Origin: Tetrastigma voinierianum
Taxonomy: Eukaryota; Streptophyta; Magnoliopsida; Vitales; Vitaceae
Assembly: GCA_016808115.1 (NCBI GenBank)
Contig: JAEQBH010000650.1
Coordinates: forward strand, 496,001-560,000
DNA length: 64,000 nt
Direction: 5' to 3'
A program made the translations under genes and the position numbers. The notes under the pieces were generated by a model that saw only the letters and a list, made by a program, of their open reading frames with translations, made no database searches and was not told the origin of the DNA. This document shows, piece after piece, positions 35,931-46,269 of the stretch (within the stretch, counting starts at the first letter, position 1; each line of letters starts with the position of its first letter).

Positions 35931-37825
35931 TAGCTATTGCCACAACCTAGCATGCTAACCAACCTAAATAGATCAGGACCCACCTCTTATTCCACAATCT
36001 TTTTGTGTTCTAGGGGTGCAATGCTGAGGAATCAACCTCACGAGAGTCCATATGCAACAGGGATCTGGGTGACTCCCGACCAATTAAGGCTTAGGGCACC
36101 AAGTCGCGGGATCTTTCGACCACTAACTCTTCAGGTTTCACCGGACTTGAATGAATTCGAAACTCCGGCACCTACAACTCTTTAGAAACTTCACTTATCC
36201 CACGTGTAGCGAACACTAAGTCGGTGGCTCCCAACCAGTTGGCTTAGGGCACCAGGCTTTAAAGGCTTTCACCATAAACCCCTCGGACCGTGCTCGGGTT
36301 TCAAGGCAAAGCTTTGCGATTGGTTTTCTTTTTCTTTTATTTTTCCTTTCTTTTCTTTTTCTTTTGGAAGACACATTGGCCTTCTATTCATGGAGTCATA
36401 ACACATTACAAATTAATTAATGAAACTAGGGTAGGTTTCTGATGTTTGGGAGGTAGGCGAGTTTTCAGCCCTATTGTTGGCCCGATGTACCTTGTGTGTG
36501 GGTAGCTAAAGGTAGAAGAAAAAGGTTAAATACAACAAGAATTCAACTAATCATCCACTCAACTAGGCATGGCATCACTCTAACATCAATAGGATTAGAC
36601 AAAGTTTCAATTTTTCAAACTATGGGCTAGGCAAAACACACAAAAATTTTGGTTGCAAAATGGGTTGAAAAAGTAAGCTGTATAGTATGGCAGCTTCATA
36701 AAAAGGGAACCCAGCAAGCCACTGAACATCACAAAATGGGCTTGCTCAAAATAATAATAAAAACATAAATACAAGCCACTTAAGCCGCTAACTCTCCCCA
36801 AACCCAAACATCTCAATGTGCGAGAAATGGGGCTCGGATTGAAAGTTAGGGAAGGAAGTGTTACCCTGCTGATGAGATGCTTGATCATTTTGGATAGGAG
36901 ACCCGCCAAGCTTTCCATCGACACCTTATTGACTCCGTTTGGGCTTCAAATGAAGAAGTTAGAAGAAGAAAAGAGAGAAAAAAAAGTGACCAGTTGGAGC
37001 ATTTTTGAAATCACATCTTCATAATAATATCAAAAGTGTTCTTTATGGCCATATTTGGATTCTACACTCTCTAAGTTTTCCAACGGTAACAAAAACGCCT
37101 AAAACGGAGTTCGGATGAAAAAGTTATGAGCGAAACAAAATCAGAAGGCAAAACTGTGGGGCATAGCGAATTTCGCTATGATAGCGAAAATTTGACATGA
37201 ATTTTCACTATGTGTGCGAAATTTCGCTATCTGAGAATTACACTAAGGTAAAAATAATAATAAAATAAAATAAATAAATAAATAAATAACAAATTTTTTT
37301 TTATTTTTGTTTGAAGAATTTTTTTTTTATAAAATAATAAAAATATATTAAAAAAATTTATATATATATGTATAAATAAACAATAATAAAATAATAAAAA
37401 AATAAGAAAACAACAAAATTACCTCCTTTGTGCACTCTTTTGTCTGTTAGTGGGGGACCGTACATATTTTCGCTATCATAGCGAAATTTCGCTATGATAG
37501 CAAAAATTCCACTTGTGATTTTCGCTATAGTTGCGAAAATTTCGCTGTGATTGCAAAATTTTCTGCTCCTCCTCCTCATTGTTGTTGCTCCCCATTTCTT
37601 CAATCCAGGCTTCAAAATTTAAGCGCAAAAATTAATACAAGAAAAAGTGGAAAAATTATAGAAAAGTAAAAATTAATCCAAAACAAAATTAACTAAAAAT
37701 TAGAAAATTTAAGTCGAGGTTCGGTCTGGCCAAGATGGCTTACCGAACCATCCAACGTACCATACGACATAAGCAGCGCAAGGATTTTTTGATGTATTGG
37801 CAAAATTAAATGCGATGGCCACTAA
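35931..37825 (-). other. Athila-like internal non-coding region
   Basis: No pol motif on either strand. Two diverged copies of a block with ggcttagggcacca lie at about 36060-36170 and 36225-36305. Pyrimidine-rich sequence follows at 36325-36370. Two clusters of the palindrome-like motif tttcgctatgatagcgaaa lie at 37160-37230 and 37465-37562, separated by an A/T-rich stretch. Confidence 0.6.
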
Positions 37826-37829
37826 CTTC

Positions 37830-38640
37830 CTAAAGTTTTGCATAGCGACTGATGATAGGTGACCTTAGCTTTGGGTGCTTCGGGGTGAATTGTCTTTGTG
37901 ATGTGAATTGTGTTGAGGCGGGGTATGCCCAGTGCAGAGACTGACGGTGGGCTATTGGTGACTTGGGTAGTGGGCTTTTAGGGCTCTTCCCCTGCTTCCT
38001 TTCCATTACTTTCCTCACTCAACAAGGGAAGGATTTCTTCTTCTTTTTTCTATGGCCCATATACTACACATAATTGTGGGGCATCCTGTAGTTCCTCAGG
38101 AGGAGCTTCTGCTGGTTCCTCTTTCAATCCCTCCTAAAGCTACAGTTGAGCCTATTCACCCAAAATAGTGTTAGTCAGGCACCCTTCCTCTGGATTCTCT
38201 TCCTCTTAATGAACAAGCTGATTGGTGAGCTTTGAGATGGATTCCTGTAGAATGTCCAATTTCTGCTCTATTTCACTTTGAAGTCCATCAATTATCTTGT
38301 TTACGGAGCTCTCCACTGTGTTAATTTCTTGATTGGCCTGGACATTCACTACCCTTTCCTCCTCTTTGAAATTATCCACTAGTTTTCTCAAGTTCAGGAT
38401 GGTTTGTTCAACAGGGGATGGGGTTGGTGGTTCTTTGTTGCTAAGTGGGGAATATGGAGTTCGGGAGGTGCATATTATGGAGGTCTTGGTTCCCATGAGG
38501 AATTTGTGTGATTCCCCCAACTATGGTTGTAAGCACTACCATATGGTGAACTCATCCATTGGTTTCTATAGTCCCTCATGGACATGTAAGCTCTAGGGTT
38601 TCTCTCCACAAGGTACTCACTATACTGTTCTCCCCTTAGG
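37830..38640 (-). pseudogene. Athila-like gag remnant
   Basis: The minus strand reads EYLVERNPRAYMSMRDYRNQ and WMSSPYGSAYNHSW in 38640-38520, in the style of the ..PYS.TYN.GWR.HPN.. region of Athila/Tat gag. The 104-codon frame at 38206-38520 continues in a shifted frame with a coiled-coil-like stretch (NLRKLVDNFKEEERV, then INTVESSVNKIIDGLQSEI). Glu/Pro-rich sequence follows to about 37830. It lies about 230 bp after the primer site, as gag should. The N-terminal capsid part is missing or unrecognisable. Confidence 0.65.
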
Positions 38641-38868
38641 TGTTCCATTTGATTCTAGTTCAAGCCCACTGGAACATGGATTCCTGGCTGTAGCAGGCTG
38701 ACAGATGACACAAAACAATCTACTGACAAAATTTTTTATTTATTTTTTTATATTAAATGAAAATAAAATATAAAAAAATGACAGTGAAATATAAAAGAAA
38801 TTCACCAAAACTTGTGATGAGGATCACCGCAGTGTTCCGCGACTTTCGTCAGTACGCCCAGGCACCAT

Positions 38869-38883
38869 CCGACAGCGGTGCCA
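38869..38883 (-). promoter_or_regulatory. Primer-binding site, tRNA-Asp-like
   Basis: On the minus strand tggcaccgctgtcgg, seven bases after the LTR end. It differs at three positions from TGGCGCCGTTGCCGG, the site used by Athila and related plant Gypsy elements. Confidence 0.75.
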
Positions 38884-38890
38884 TTTGATT

Positions 38891-40182
38891 TGTCTTACGC
38901 GATAGGGTGATCGGAATCGACAATATTTATATCCTAAATTTCCTCCTCTTTATAGTAGTCAAGCTATTACGATATAGCGGTCTAGGGTCGAACTTCAGGG
39001 GATGGGTTTTTCTTTGTACAAATGACCTTGAGTGAAGGCGAATGGTGAATTCCAATTTGGATTTTGGGAATTTATAAAAACAGTGGATTGATAATGTTTG
39101 GAAACTAAAATTTAAATAAAATAAAATTAAAAAAAAGTCTCCTTGAAGTGTCGAGTCTCTTTGGTCGGGTTCTAAGAAGTTCTTTGAGGGTCCGGGTTCA
39201 TTTCCTCGCGTTAGAGAATGACTTATAGTCATTTCGAATCGGATCTTCATTTAGCTTTAAAAACTAAACCACATGATTTTCCCTTTTGAAAACGACATTT
39301 GGCCAGGCATTAATGCTCCCGGAAAGTGAAAACATGCCTCCCCGTCTACCTCGCGGTGACAAATAGAAAAGCAACTAATGAATCTCGGTGGATCTAGTGA
39401 TAAGCATCCACTTTGAACCTAAAAGAAAGATTGCTAAATCTTGATCGATGAAGGCATATCAAATGAGTTCACAACCTAGAGTGAGAAATGAGAACATAAA
39501 TGCCAATAAAACTTGCGTTAAAGCAGAAACTAGTTAGTTACCTCAAACCCTAGCCCGAGCCCTCCTCTTGAGGAGAAAAAGACCTAGCCAACCATCCTCT
39601 GGGTTGTCATCCTGGAGGTGTGTTTGGCGACCGAGAAAAAAGGAAAGAGGCGAAAATGGACGAAGGAAAACGGGCTAAAAGCTTATGCCCTAAATTTTAT
39701 TCATTAAGTGATTTTTTTTTCAATAGTGCTTGACTTGGGGCTTTTGTAGTCAAAGCCCCTTTACAAAATTACAAAAATCACCTTACAAAACCTATTACAA
39801 TGGGGAAAAAAAGGGAAGAAAACCAAAAGAGACAAAAATGCAAAAAAAAAGCAGGCGACGGGTCGGGCGGGAGGAATAGTGACGAAGAGGCTCAGGTGCT
39901 CCAATTTCCTGTAGCTCCACTTTCTTGCATTTTACGCTCTTCTTTCATACGGTCTACGATCTAAAATCTTGAGCTTGACTCGAATTCTTCGTGCTTGGAT
40001 CGACTCGATAATTTTGGCCTTATTAGCTTTGCAAAAAGCTGTAAAATTTACCCTGAAAATGCGATCGATGTAGAATAGTAGGGACCTTAATGTCCGGGTT
40101 AATTAGAATGATTAGTATACAAAAGCACTCAAAACCTATAATAAGTAATAGGGTTCAAAATAGCACTTTTTGGTACTAATCA
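38891..40182 (-). repeat. Athila-like 5' LTR
   Basis: Starts (plus strand) TGTCTTACGCGATAGGG and ends near actaatca. Homologous to 34646-35745; the last 215 bp is unlike the other copy. Confidence 0.75.
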
Positions 40183-40185
40183 GCG

Positions 40186-40384
40186 ATTAGTAATTGAGTG
40201 TTTTCCCCTATCTGAGAATTCCTTGGAAATTTGCCGACGCTTTTAAAGGCGGGGATTAGGCCTCGTTTTGGGTCTGCCTTTGAGGGATACCATTAAGGGC
40301 CTATTGCTAACACTGGCCCATTTTTAATCCCGATGTTTGGGCTTGTACCTTGGGCCTGCGCGCCTATTATTTCAAACCCCATCA
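40186..40384 (-). repeat. Tat 3' LTR, part 2
   Basis: Continues the LTR after the nested element and ends CCCCATCA at 40384. It matches 50757-50943 (shared cttttaaaggg, cccatttttaatcccga, gcctattatttcaaacccca). In element orientation this is the LTR start TGATGGGG. Confidence 0.9.
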
Positions 40385-40398
40385 GTTACCCCCCTAGC
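40385..40398 (-). promoter_or_regulatory. Polypurine tract of the Tat element
   Basis: On the minus strand gctaggggggtaac lies directly before the LTR start TGATGGGG. Confidence 0.85.
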
Positions 40399-40514
40399 CT
40401 TTGACTAAGCGGGCGTAGGCAAGGGTTGTATCACTTCTTGGATCAGGCTGATACCCACATGGCTACTCAGGAAGGGTTTGATTAGGGCTTTTCCGTCGTC
40501 TCACGTCTTGTGAT

Positions 40515-43040
40515 ATGATGGCTTCTCAATTTCCGCGTTTATTTCTATTGTGGCTCTTAGCTTCCTTAAAAACGTCCCCTAACCGTTGCACTTTACTCCC
40601 CTATTTTCGAAGCTTTTTGCCTCTACAAGTTGGTGTTTCCTCTTTCCTTATTTCTTGTCTGACTATTGTTCGAGCTCGGTGGTCCACGATATCTCTTGGG
40701 CGGTGTCCTCGTACGTTTACGTACATCGTGCTCTTCTTGCTTTATCCTTTTGGTTTCAAAGTCTTGCGAGTTCAGGCGTGGCCAGGTTGGGTTCATTTCC
40801 CTTGATTTCTCTTTCTTCCTTGCTTAACCGCATACCTCCATGGGTCTGATCGCTCCTACGCTGCGCGCAAGGGAGTATCCTACGAGGCATCTAGTTCGAA
40901 TTGGGCCCGTGGGAAGCTTGATAATTTAGATGTGGTGGTTCACCAAGTTGCCCCGGGTGAGCCTATTTTTCCCTTGGATAAGGGCAAGGGTAACATTAAC
41001 GAAATTCGATATCCAGTGACTGAGATATTTGAGGTTTGCCATCTGAATCGCGGGGCCGTGGGCCCCAATCCAGGTCGAGCCGCTTGTATGGTGAGATCTT
41101 TGGGCCCGATGGGCCCACTGGGAATCGGGTTTGTGCCCAGGCGTGCGACCACCTACGTTGTTGAATTACCCCAGATGGTGTGTTGAGGTGGCGTTTGAGA
41201 ATGGCCTCCGCTTCCCCTTGCATCCTTTTATAAAGTCTCTGACATTTCCAATGTTTTCCCTCTTAAGCTTTCCCCTGACACGGGGTGTTACGGTGGGGTA
41301 CATTGGTGTTTTTTAGGGACAAAGGCAGGTGTTCCCGACATTGCCACCTTTTATACTTCTTCGGTGTAAAGGGAGGTGGCCGAAGGCTTTCTTTATATCT
41401 CAGCGCTCACAGCACTAAGTTGATCATTTGAACCTTCCTCTTCGCCTGAGTTACGGAAGGAGCGTTATTTTTTTTTTTTTTGTTAATTAATTAGTCATTG
41501 GGAGTACAATCCCTTTGATCGAGAGGACACCTTGGCGTTCCTGCCGTCTAGACTACCCCCGAGAATCTACGTTACCTCTCCTTCATTTTGATTTGTTTTG
41601 GTTTTCAGAGGTCATAGGATATTCCTAACATTGCTTTGGTCGTATGGCCTTTAGATTGCTTTCGGCCCGATCTCGATCCCCGAGGGCGAGAGGTGAAGTG
41701 GAAGGCGGTGAAGTGCGCCACGCTGCACTCCGGAGCTCATCGAGGTCGGATATTCTGGATCGTCACGGTTCATTTGAGAGATCCTCCTCCTCCGTCATGA
41801 AGCGTCCGTTCCCAGATCTTCCTCACCATACATTTGAGCCCCTTGCTCTTGGCTTGCATGAGGAGAGCTTTGATCTGCACGGAGGTGCTAGCAAAGAAGA
41901 GGAGCATGAAGCGAGCCTCGAGCTTCGCGGTTGCTAACCGGGGCAGACCCTAAGGTGGGGGCCTCTCCTCGCCGTCCGTCGTGGTACGGAGACTCTTCGA
42001 GGAGGCGGATGAGCTAACGGAGGTTCTTCCTATCTCGGTGCAGGAGTCCGCCGGCGGGCGCCGCTCCCCCACTCCTACAATGCGGAAGAGGTGGCCAGGG
42101 GCCGGTGGTCGCTGAGGGGCTGCCGGGGATGAGGACTCTTTGCTTTTCTCATGCGGGGCTGTTGCAGTGTTTCCTCATCTTTCGCACGACTCAGCCTCAG
42201 AGGGTGGGTGCCTTACCTCGAGAGACTCTGGCTGTTTGGGGCCGCCTCTGTACGTCCAAGGGCTTTCATCGATCTTTTTCTTTATTGTTTCGGTTAGGAC
42301 TGGCTAACTCTTTTTTTTTGTAGGTGGCTACTTGTGCGAAAGGCAGCGAGGAGGCCTTCGGCTGGGGGCTCCGCCCGGGCGTGAGAATCTTCTGAGGCTA
42401 AGGTTGCTTCCACGACTTCCGAGAGGCTGGTCTTGAGGCTCGGTAAGGAAGGCGATTGAGGGAACTTGTGAAGCACCCAGTCGACTGAAGCACTCTTCAA
42501 TGGTGAGGGCGTGGGCCGAGGATAAAGAAAAGGAGGCCCGGAAGGATGCGAGGTGTGAGAAGGCGGTTTGTGGTTGACCGGAGAGAGGAGTTGTAGGCCA
42601 TTAAGGGAGTTACACATGGGCGAGATGGCGACCTTGGGTGAGCCCGCCAGGGCTCTAGGCGGGCCAACTCTATGGAGTGCGACGGGCTCGGCGGGCGTGG
42701 ACCTTACGAGGCAGGAGGCTTTGCTTAGCCGGAGGAGTGAATTGATAGTGGAGCTTAAAGAAGAGGCTTGTACCCAATGGGCTTCCGGGTGGCTTGCGCG
42801 CGTCGGGCTTCTCGAGGCTTTCCCGGACACGGAGTTCAACATTGACTTTCGATGAGGAGGTTAAAGGATGCGCCGGGGCTAAGGTTGATGTGGGCGCCGA
42901 GGTGTTTTCAGGGGCCCCTGATCGTGCTCCCTTGCCTAGCGATTCTCGGGTTCCTCCAAGGGCTAGTTCTTCTGCTTCGCCTGCTGGGGCTCCGCTTTTT
43001 GACTCCTCTACTTCCACAAGCCGAGGCCCAATAGAATGAC
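40515..43040 (+). pseudogene. Antisense accessory gene of the Tat element
   Basis: Plus-strand, GC-rich, gene-like region opposite to gag-pol. In broken frames: FENGLRFPLHPFIKSL (41187-41240), the kind of segment found in the plant family named putative gypsy-type transposase (Transposase_28); then PLKLSPDTG (41260-41285); a charged, Ser/Arg-rich middle (41644-41937); and a C-terminal part 42568-42840 with ELIVELKEEACTQWASGWLA and LLEAFPDTEFNID. The tail is acidic and Pro/Ser-rich (to 43039). A pyrimidine run ending ttttttttttgtag at 42310-42324 looks like a splice acceptor, so the gene may have had introns. The function is unknown. Minus-strand frames at 42294-43017 are shadows. Confidence 0.55.
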
Positions 43041-43169
43041 GGTAGGCATTTAAGCTCTTTTTTTTTTTTTTTTTTTGGTGTATCTGGCCTTGGCTGGATT
43101 TTTGTATTATACATTTTGGCTATTTGTTGATATACCAAGATTCATCGATTAATTCCTTCATTCCTTTTC

Positions 43170-44115
43170 CTGTTTCGTCGATTTGAGCTGCTTGGTTCTC
43201 AAGCCACGAGGTCTTCCTAGAATAGTTATGTTCCGTAATCTAAGCTATTAGGTTCTTGAGCGCAAAGATCCTCCTCCGGTAACTGAGCTACTGGGCTTTT
43301 GGGTGTTATGACCCTCCTGGGCTATTAAGCTCTACAGGCTGAGCTATTGGGCTCCGGGATGTTAAGATCCTCCTGCGCTATTGAGCTCTGCAGGCTGAGC
43401 TACTGGGCACTTGAGCTACATGGCTCCGTGGCTACTTGGCATTTTTGGTTTATTACGTTTCTGGCGAGCTCTGAGGCTCTGAAGGCTACATGGATCACGT
43501 GAACACTTGGCCTTGCAGGTTTGTGTCTCTCTCACCCGGCGGGCTCCACAGGCCCCCAGAGGTTACATGGCTCGTGGCTACATGGCCTTTTGAGTTGTTG
43601 GCTCACCTGGCGAGCTTACGGGTTCTGAGCTACCTTGGTTGCGTGGTTACTTGACCTTTTTTATTTGATACTTTTTGCCGCTGCAAGGCGGGCTTACGGG
43701 CTCTTGAGCTGGCCGTGGGTACACTTGGCCTTTTGGTACATTGCGGCTCACGCAAGGCGAGCTTACGGGCTCTTGAGCTACATGGCTCCGTGGCTACTTG
43801 GCCTTTTTGAGTTGTTAAGCTTTGCAAACTGAGCTTCTGGGCTCCTAAGCTACATGGCTCCGTGGCTACTTGACCTTTTGGCTGTCAGCTCCTGGCCCAG
43901 GCTTTTGGGCTCCCCCAGGCTACATGGCTCCGTGGCTCACTTAGCCCCTTTTGGTACATTCGCTCACGCAAGCGGAAGCCCGAGCTTCTAGGCTCTTGAG
44001 CTACATGGCTTCGTGGCTACTTGGCCTTTTTGAGCTGTTAAGCTCTGCAAACTGAGCTACTAGGCTCCTGTGCTACATGGCTCCGTGGCTACCTGGCCTT
44101 TTTATCTTCCTTCCC
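43170..44115 (+). repeat. About 72-bp tandem array in the Tat element
   Basis: At least ten units with the core gctacatggctccgtggctacttggccttttt and a linker with gggctcttgagct. The clearest unit starts are 43779, 43851, 43919, 44002 and 44074; more diverged ones run from 43200. Overlapping frames such as 43630-43832 are incidental. Confidence 0.85.
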
Positions 44116-44497
44116 TTGGAAAGGCGCTTGTAGCTTTAATGCTGATTTATGGAGAATTGGGACGGATTGCGCGACTTCCCAAGCGCCCTGGCTCCCTTAT
44201 AAATAGCGACCCCTCTGTGATAGTGCTTACGCTTCCAACCTTCGTCCTTTTTTAGGCATAATCGGAGCCCGCGCTTGATGAAGAGTGAGGGTTTGGTCAT
44301 CACTACAGGGGGTCTGTCTAGTGATTGTGAGCCAACGTCTGGTTCCGATGGTCTACTGCTCATAAGAGTTGTGTTTTTCCCTAGTTCCTCCCTTGTGGGA
44401 GTTATGTTGTTCCCTAACTATGTCCAATGATGGGAACTGTGCTAGGGAACGTATCCGGAGGGGGAGGTGTACTTGAAAAAACTTTTAGTATCGCTCT

Positions 44498-44655
44498 CTC
44501 CATTTTTTTTTTCTCTTCTTTCTTCTCTTCTTTCCCTTTCTCCTTTTCCTTCTCCTTTTCCTTCTCATTTTCCTTTTCCTTCTCCCTTTCCTTCTCTTCC
44601 TCTCCCCTTCTCTTTCGCACTCTCTCCTCTTCTCTTTCCCTTTCCCTTTCTTGTG
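44498..44655 (+). repeat. Pyrimidine-rich microsatellite (ccttttcctt/ccctttc)
   Basis: An almost pure C/T strand with irregular cctttt and ccctttc units. Frames on either strand here (Ser/Phe/Pro or Glu/Lys runs) are low complexity. Confidence 0.85.
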
Positions 44656-45067
44656 ATTTTTTGGGTTTTTTGTTTAGACAGGGTGTAGGCCGATGTGAAG
44701 AACGATTTTCGCTTAACTGTAATTTTTGAGATGCAAATGGTGATTTTGTAATTCTCTAAGGTGGCTGTGATTTCTATGTAATGAAATTTTTTATTCAACT
44801 ATAGTTTCTTTGAAATAAAGAACAATGTTTCGCAGATACATGCTTCTTACGCCGGGCCTTGAGTTGTATACGGCTTTATCATTGCTTAACTTATTGTTTG
44901 GTCCACCATAACATCAAACAACTTAAAAAATGGAAATAGAGTGTTATTTAGGAAATCGGGACGGTGGATGCTTTGTGAGACTACGTTAGAGTCTTCTTGA
45001 CCAGAATTGTTTGAGATGTTTAGCGTTCCATGAGTGGGGCAGGGTTTTTCCTTCTTCCGTTGGGAGC

Positions 45068-46242
45068 TCATAGTTGCCAGGTCGGATTATTCGAGATATG
45101 ATGTAGGGCCTTCCCAAATTGGGTCCCTGACTTCCCTATGTGAGGGTCCTTCCTTGTTGGCGAGAAGTTTTTGAGCGGGTCATCTGGCTTGTAACTCCTA
45201 GGCTTGACCCTTTGGTCATAATACCTCGTTGTCTTCCTGTGATAGTCTTCCATACGCTTCAGGACTTGCTCACATTTTTCTTCTAGGAGATCCAGGTTTA
45301 AGCGAAGAGCCTCCTCGTTGTGTTCGATGTTTGCTAGTTCAATCCTTGGAGATTTTAGTTCAACCTCGGCCGGATCTGCGCGGTGCCAAAGGCCTTCGGA
45401 AGCGACGGGGTTTCTGAGTCGACTTCTGGCGCGTGGTTCTGCACGCCCGTAATACCTCGGGGTACTCTACCCATTTTCCTTTAAGGTCTTAGGTTTGGTT
45501 TTTCGGTGCTACCTTTAGAGTCCTTATAATGACCTGCCTTTGTCTATTGAATTTGCTTGGATGAGCGGGGCAGTGGTAGTTCTACGATCCAGAGCTCGGC
45601 GCAGAAATCCCTAAACTTAGGATTGTCGAAGTGTTTCCCATTATTAGACACGAGGGACCTCGGGATCCCAAACCTGCATATTATAAAACGCCAGACGAAG
45701 TTGCATACCTTCTATTATGTGATTGTTGCTAAGGGTTCGACCTCAGCCCATTTGGTGAAATAGTCCACGGCCACAATGATAAATTTGCATTGGCCCCTTC
45801 CGATAGGTAGAGGCCCCAATATGTCTAGCCCTCATTGTTGAAAAGGACAGGGGTTTGTGACTATTGTTAGCTGCTCAGACGGGAGATGAGATATCTTGGC
45901 ATGCTCCTCACAAGCTTTGCATTTTCTAACCAGTTCTGTCGCGTCTTTGAGCATTGTGGGCCAGTAGTACCCCTGCCTTAATGTTTTCCCTGCCAAGGTC
46001 CGAGCTCCAATGTGGTTGCCACATATGCCCTCATGTACTTCCCTGAGCATGTAGTTAGCGTCTTCCTTCCCTACGCACTTAAGAATAGGCGCAGAGAAGC
46101 CTCGTTTATAAAGGGTTCCCCGATGAACGGTGAATCTTACAGACCTCGCTCTGAGTTTGGACGCCTCCTTTGGGTCGCTTGGCAATTTACCATCTACCAA
46201 GTAATCCCAGATAGGGTCCATCCAACTCGACTCGGACATCAC
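45068..46242 (-). pseudogene. Tat integrase
   Basis: The longest preserved pol piece. 46242-45832 encodes 136 residues with RARSVRFTVHRGTLYKRGF, then REVHEGICGNHIGARTL and YYWPTMLKDATELVRKC and CEEHA, the HHCC zinc domain with both His and both Cys present. The core continues in another frame with LDILGPLPIGRGQC and IVAVDYFTKWAEVEPLATI (45825-45720), carrying the first catalytic Asp, and IMGNTSTI near 45640, where the second Asp is lost. The C-terminal domain is at 45253-45068: YYDQRVKPRSYKPDD and PHIGKSGTQFG. Two frameshifts separate the three parts. There is no chromodomain, as expected for Tat. Confidence 0.85.
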
Positions 46243-46269
46243 AAGGGAGACTTCTCCGTTGTCGACGCT

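Larger units (their letters stand above)
34642..40185 (-). mobile_element. Gag-only Athila-like retrotransposon nested in the Tat LTR
   Basis: Minus-strand element with LTRs of about 1.27-1.3 kb (34646-35916, 38891-40182), a primer site, a polypurine tract and a short 3-kb internal region with gag but no pol. It disrupts the Tat LTR; shared gatt bases at both junctions may be the remains of the duplication. It fits the pattern of a non-autonomous element with LTRs and gag only. Confidence 0.7.

Noticed and set aside
42294..42842. 182-codon minus-strand frame
   Set aside because: Lies opposite the plus-strand antisense gene of the Tat element, whose LKEEACTQWASGWLA segment fits a protein better.
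44414..44729. Glu/Lys or Ser/Phe low-complexity frames
   Set aside because: Pure pyrimidine microsatellite.
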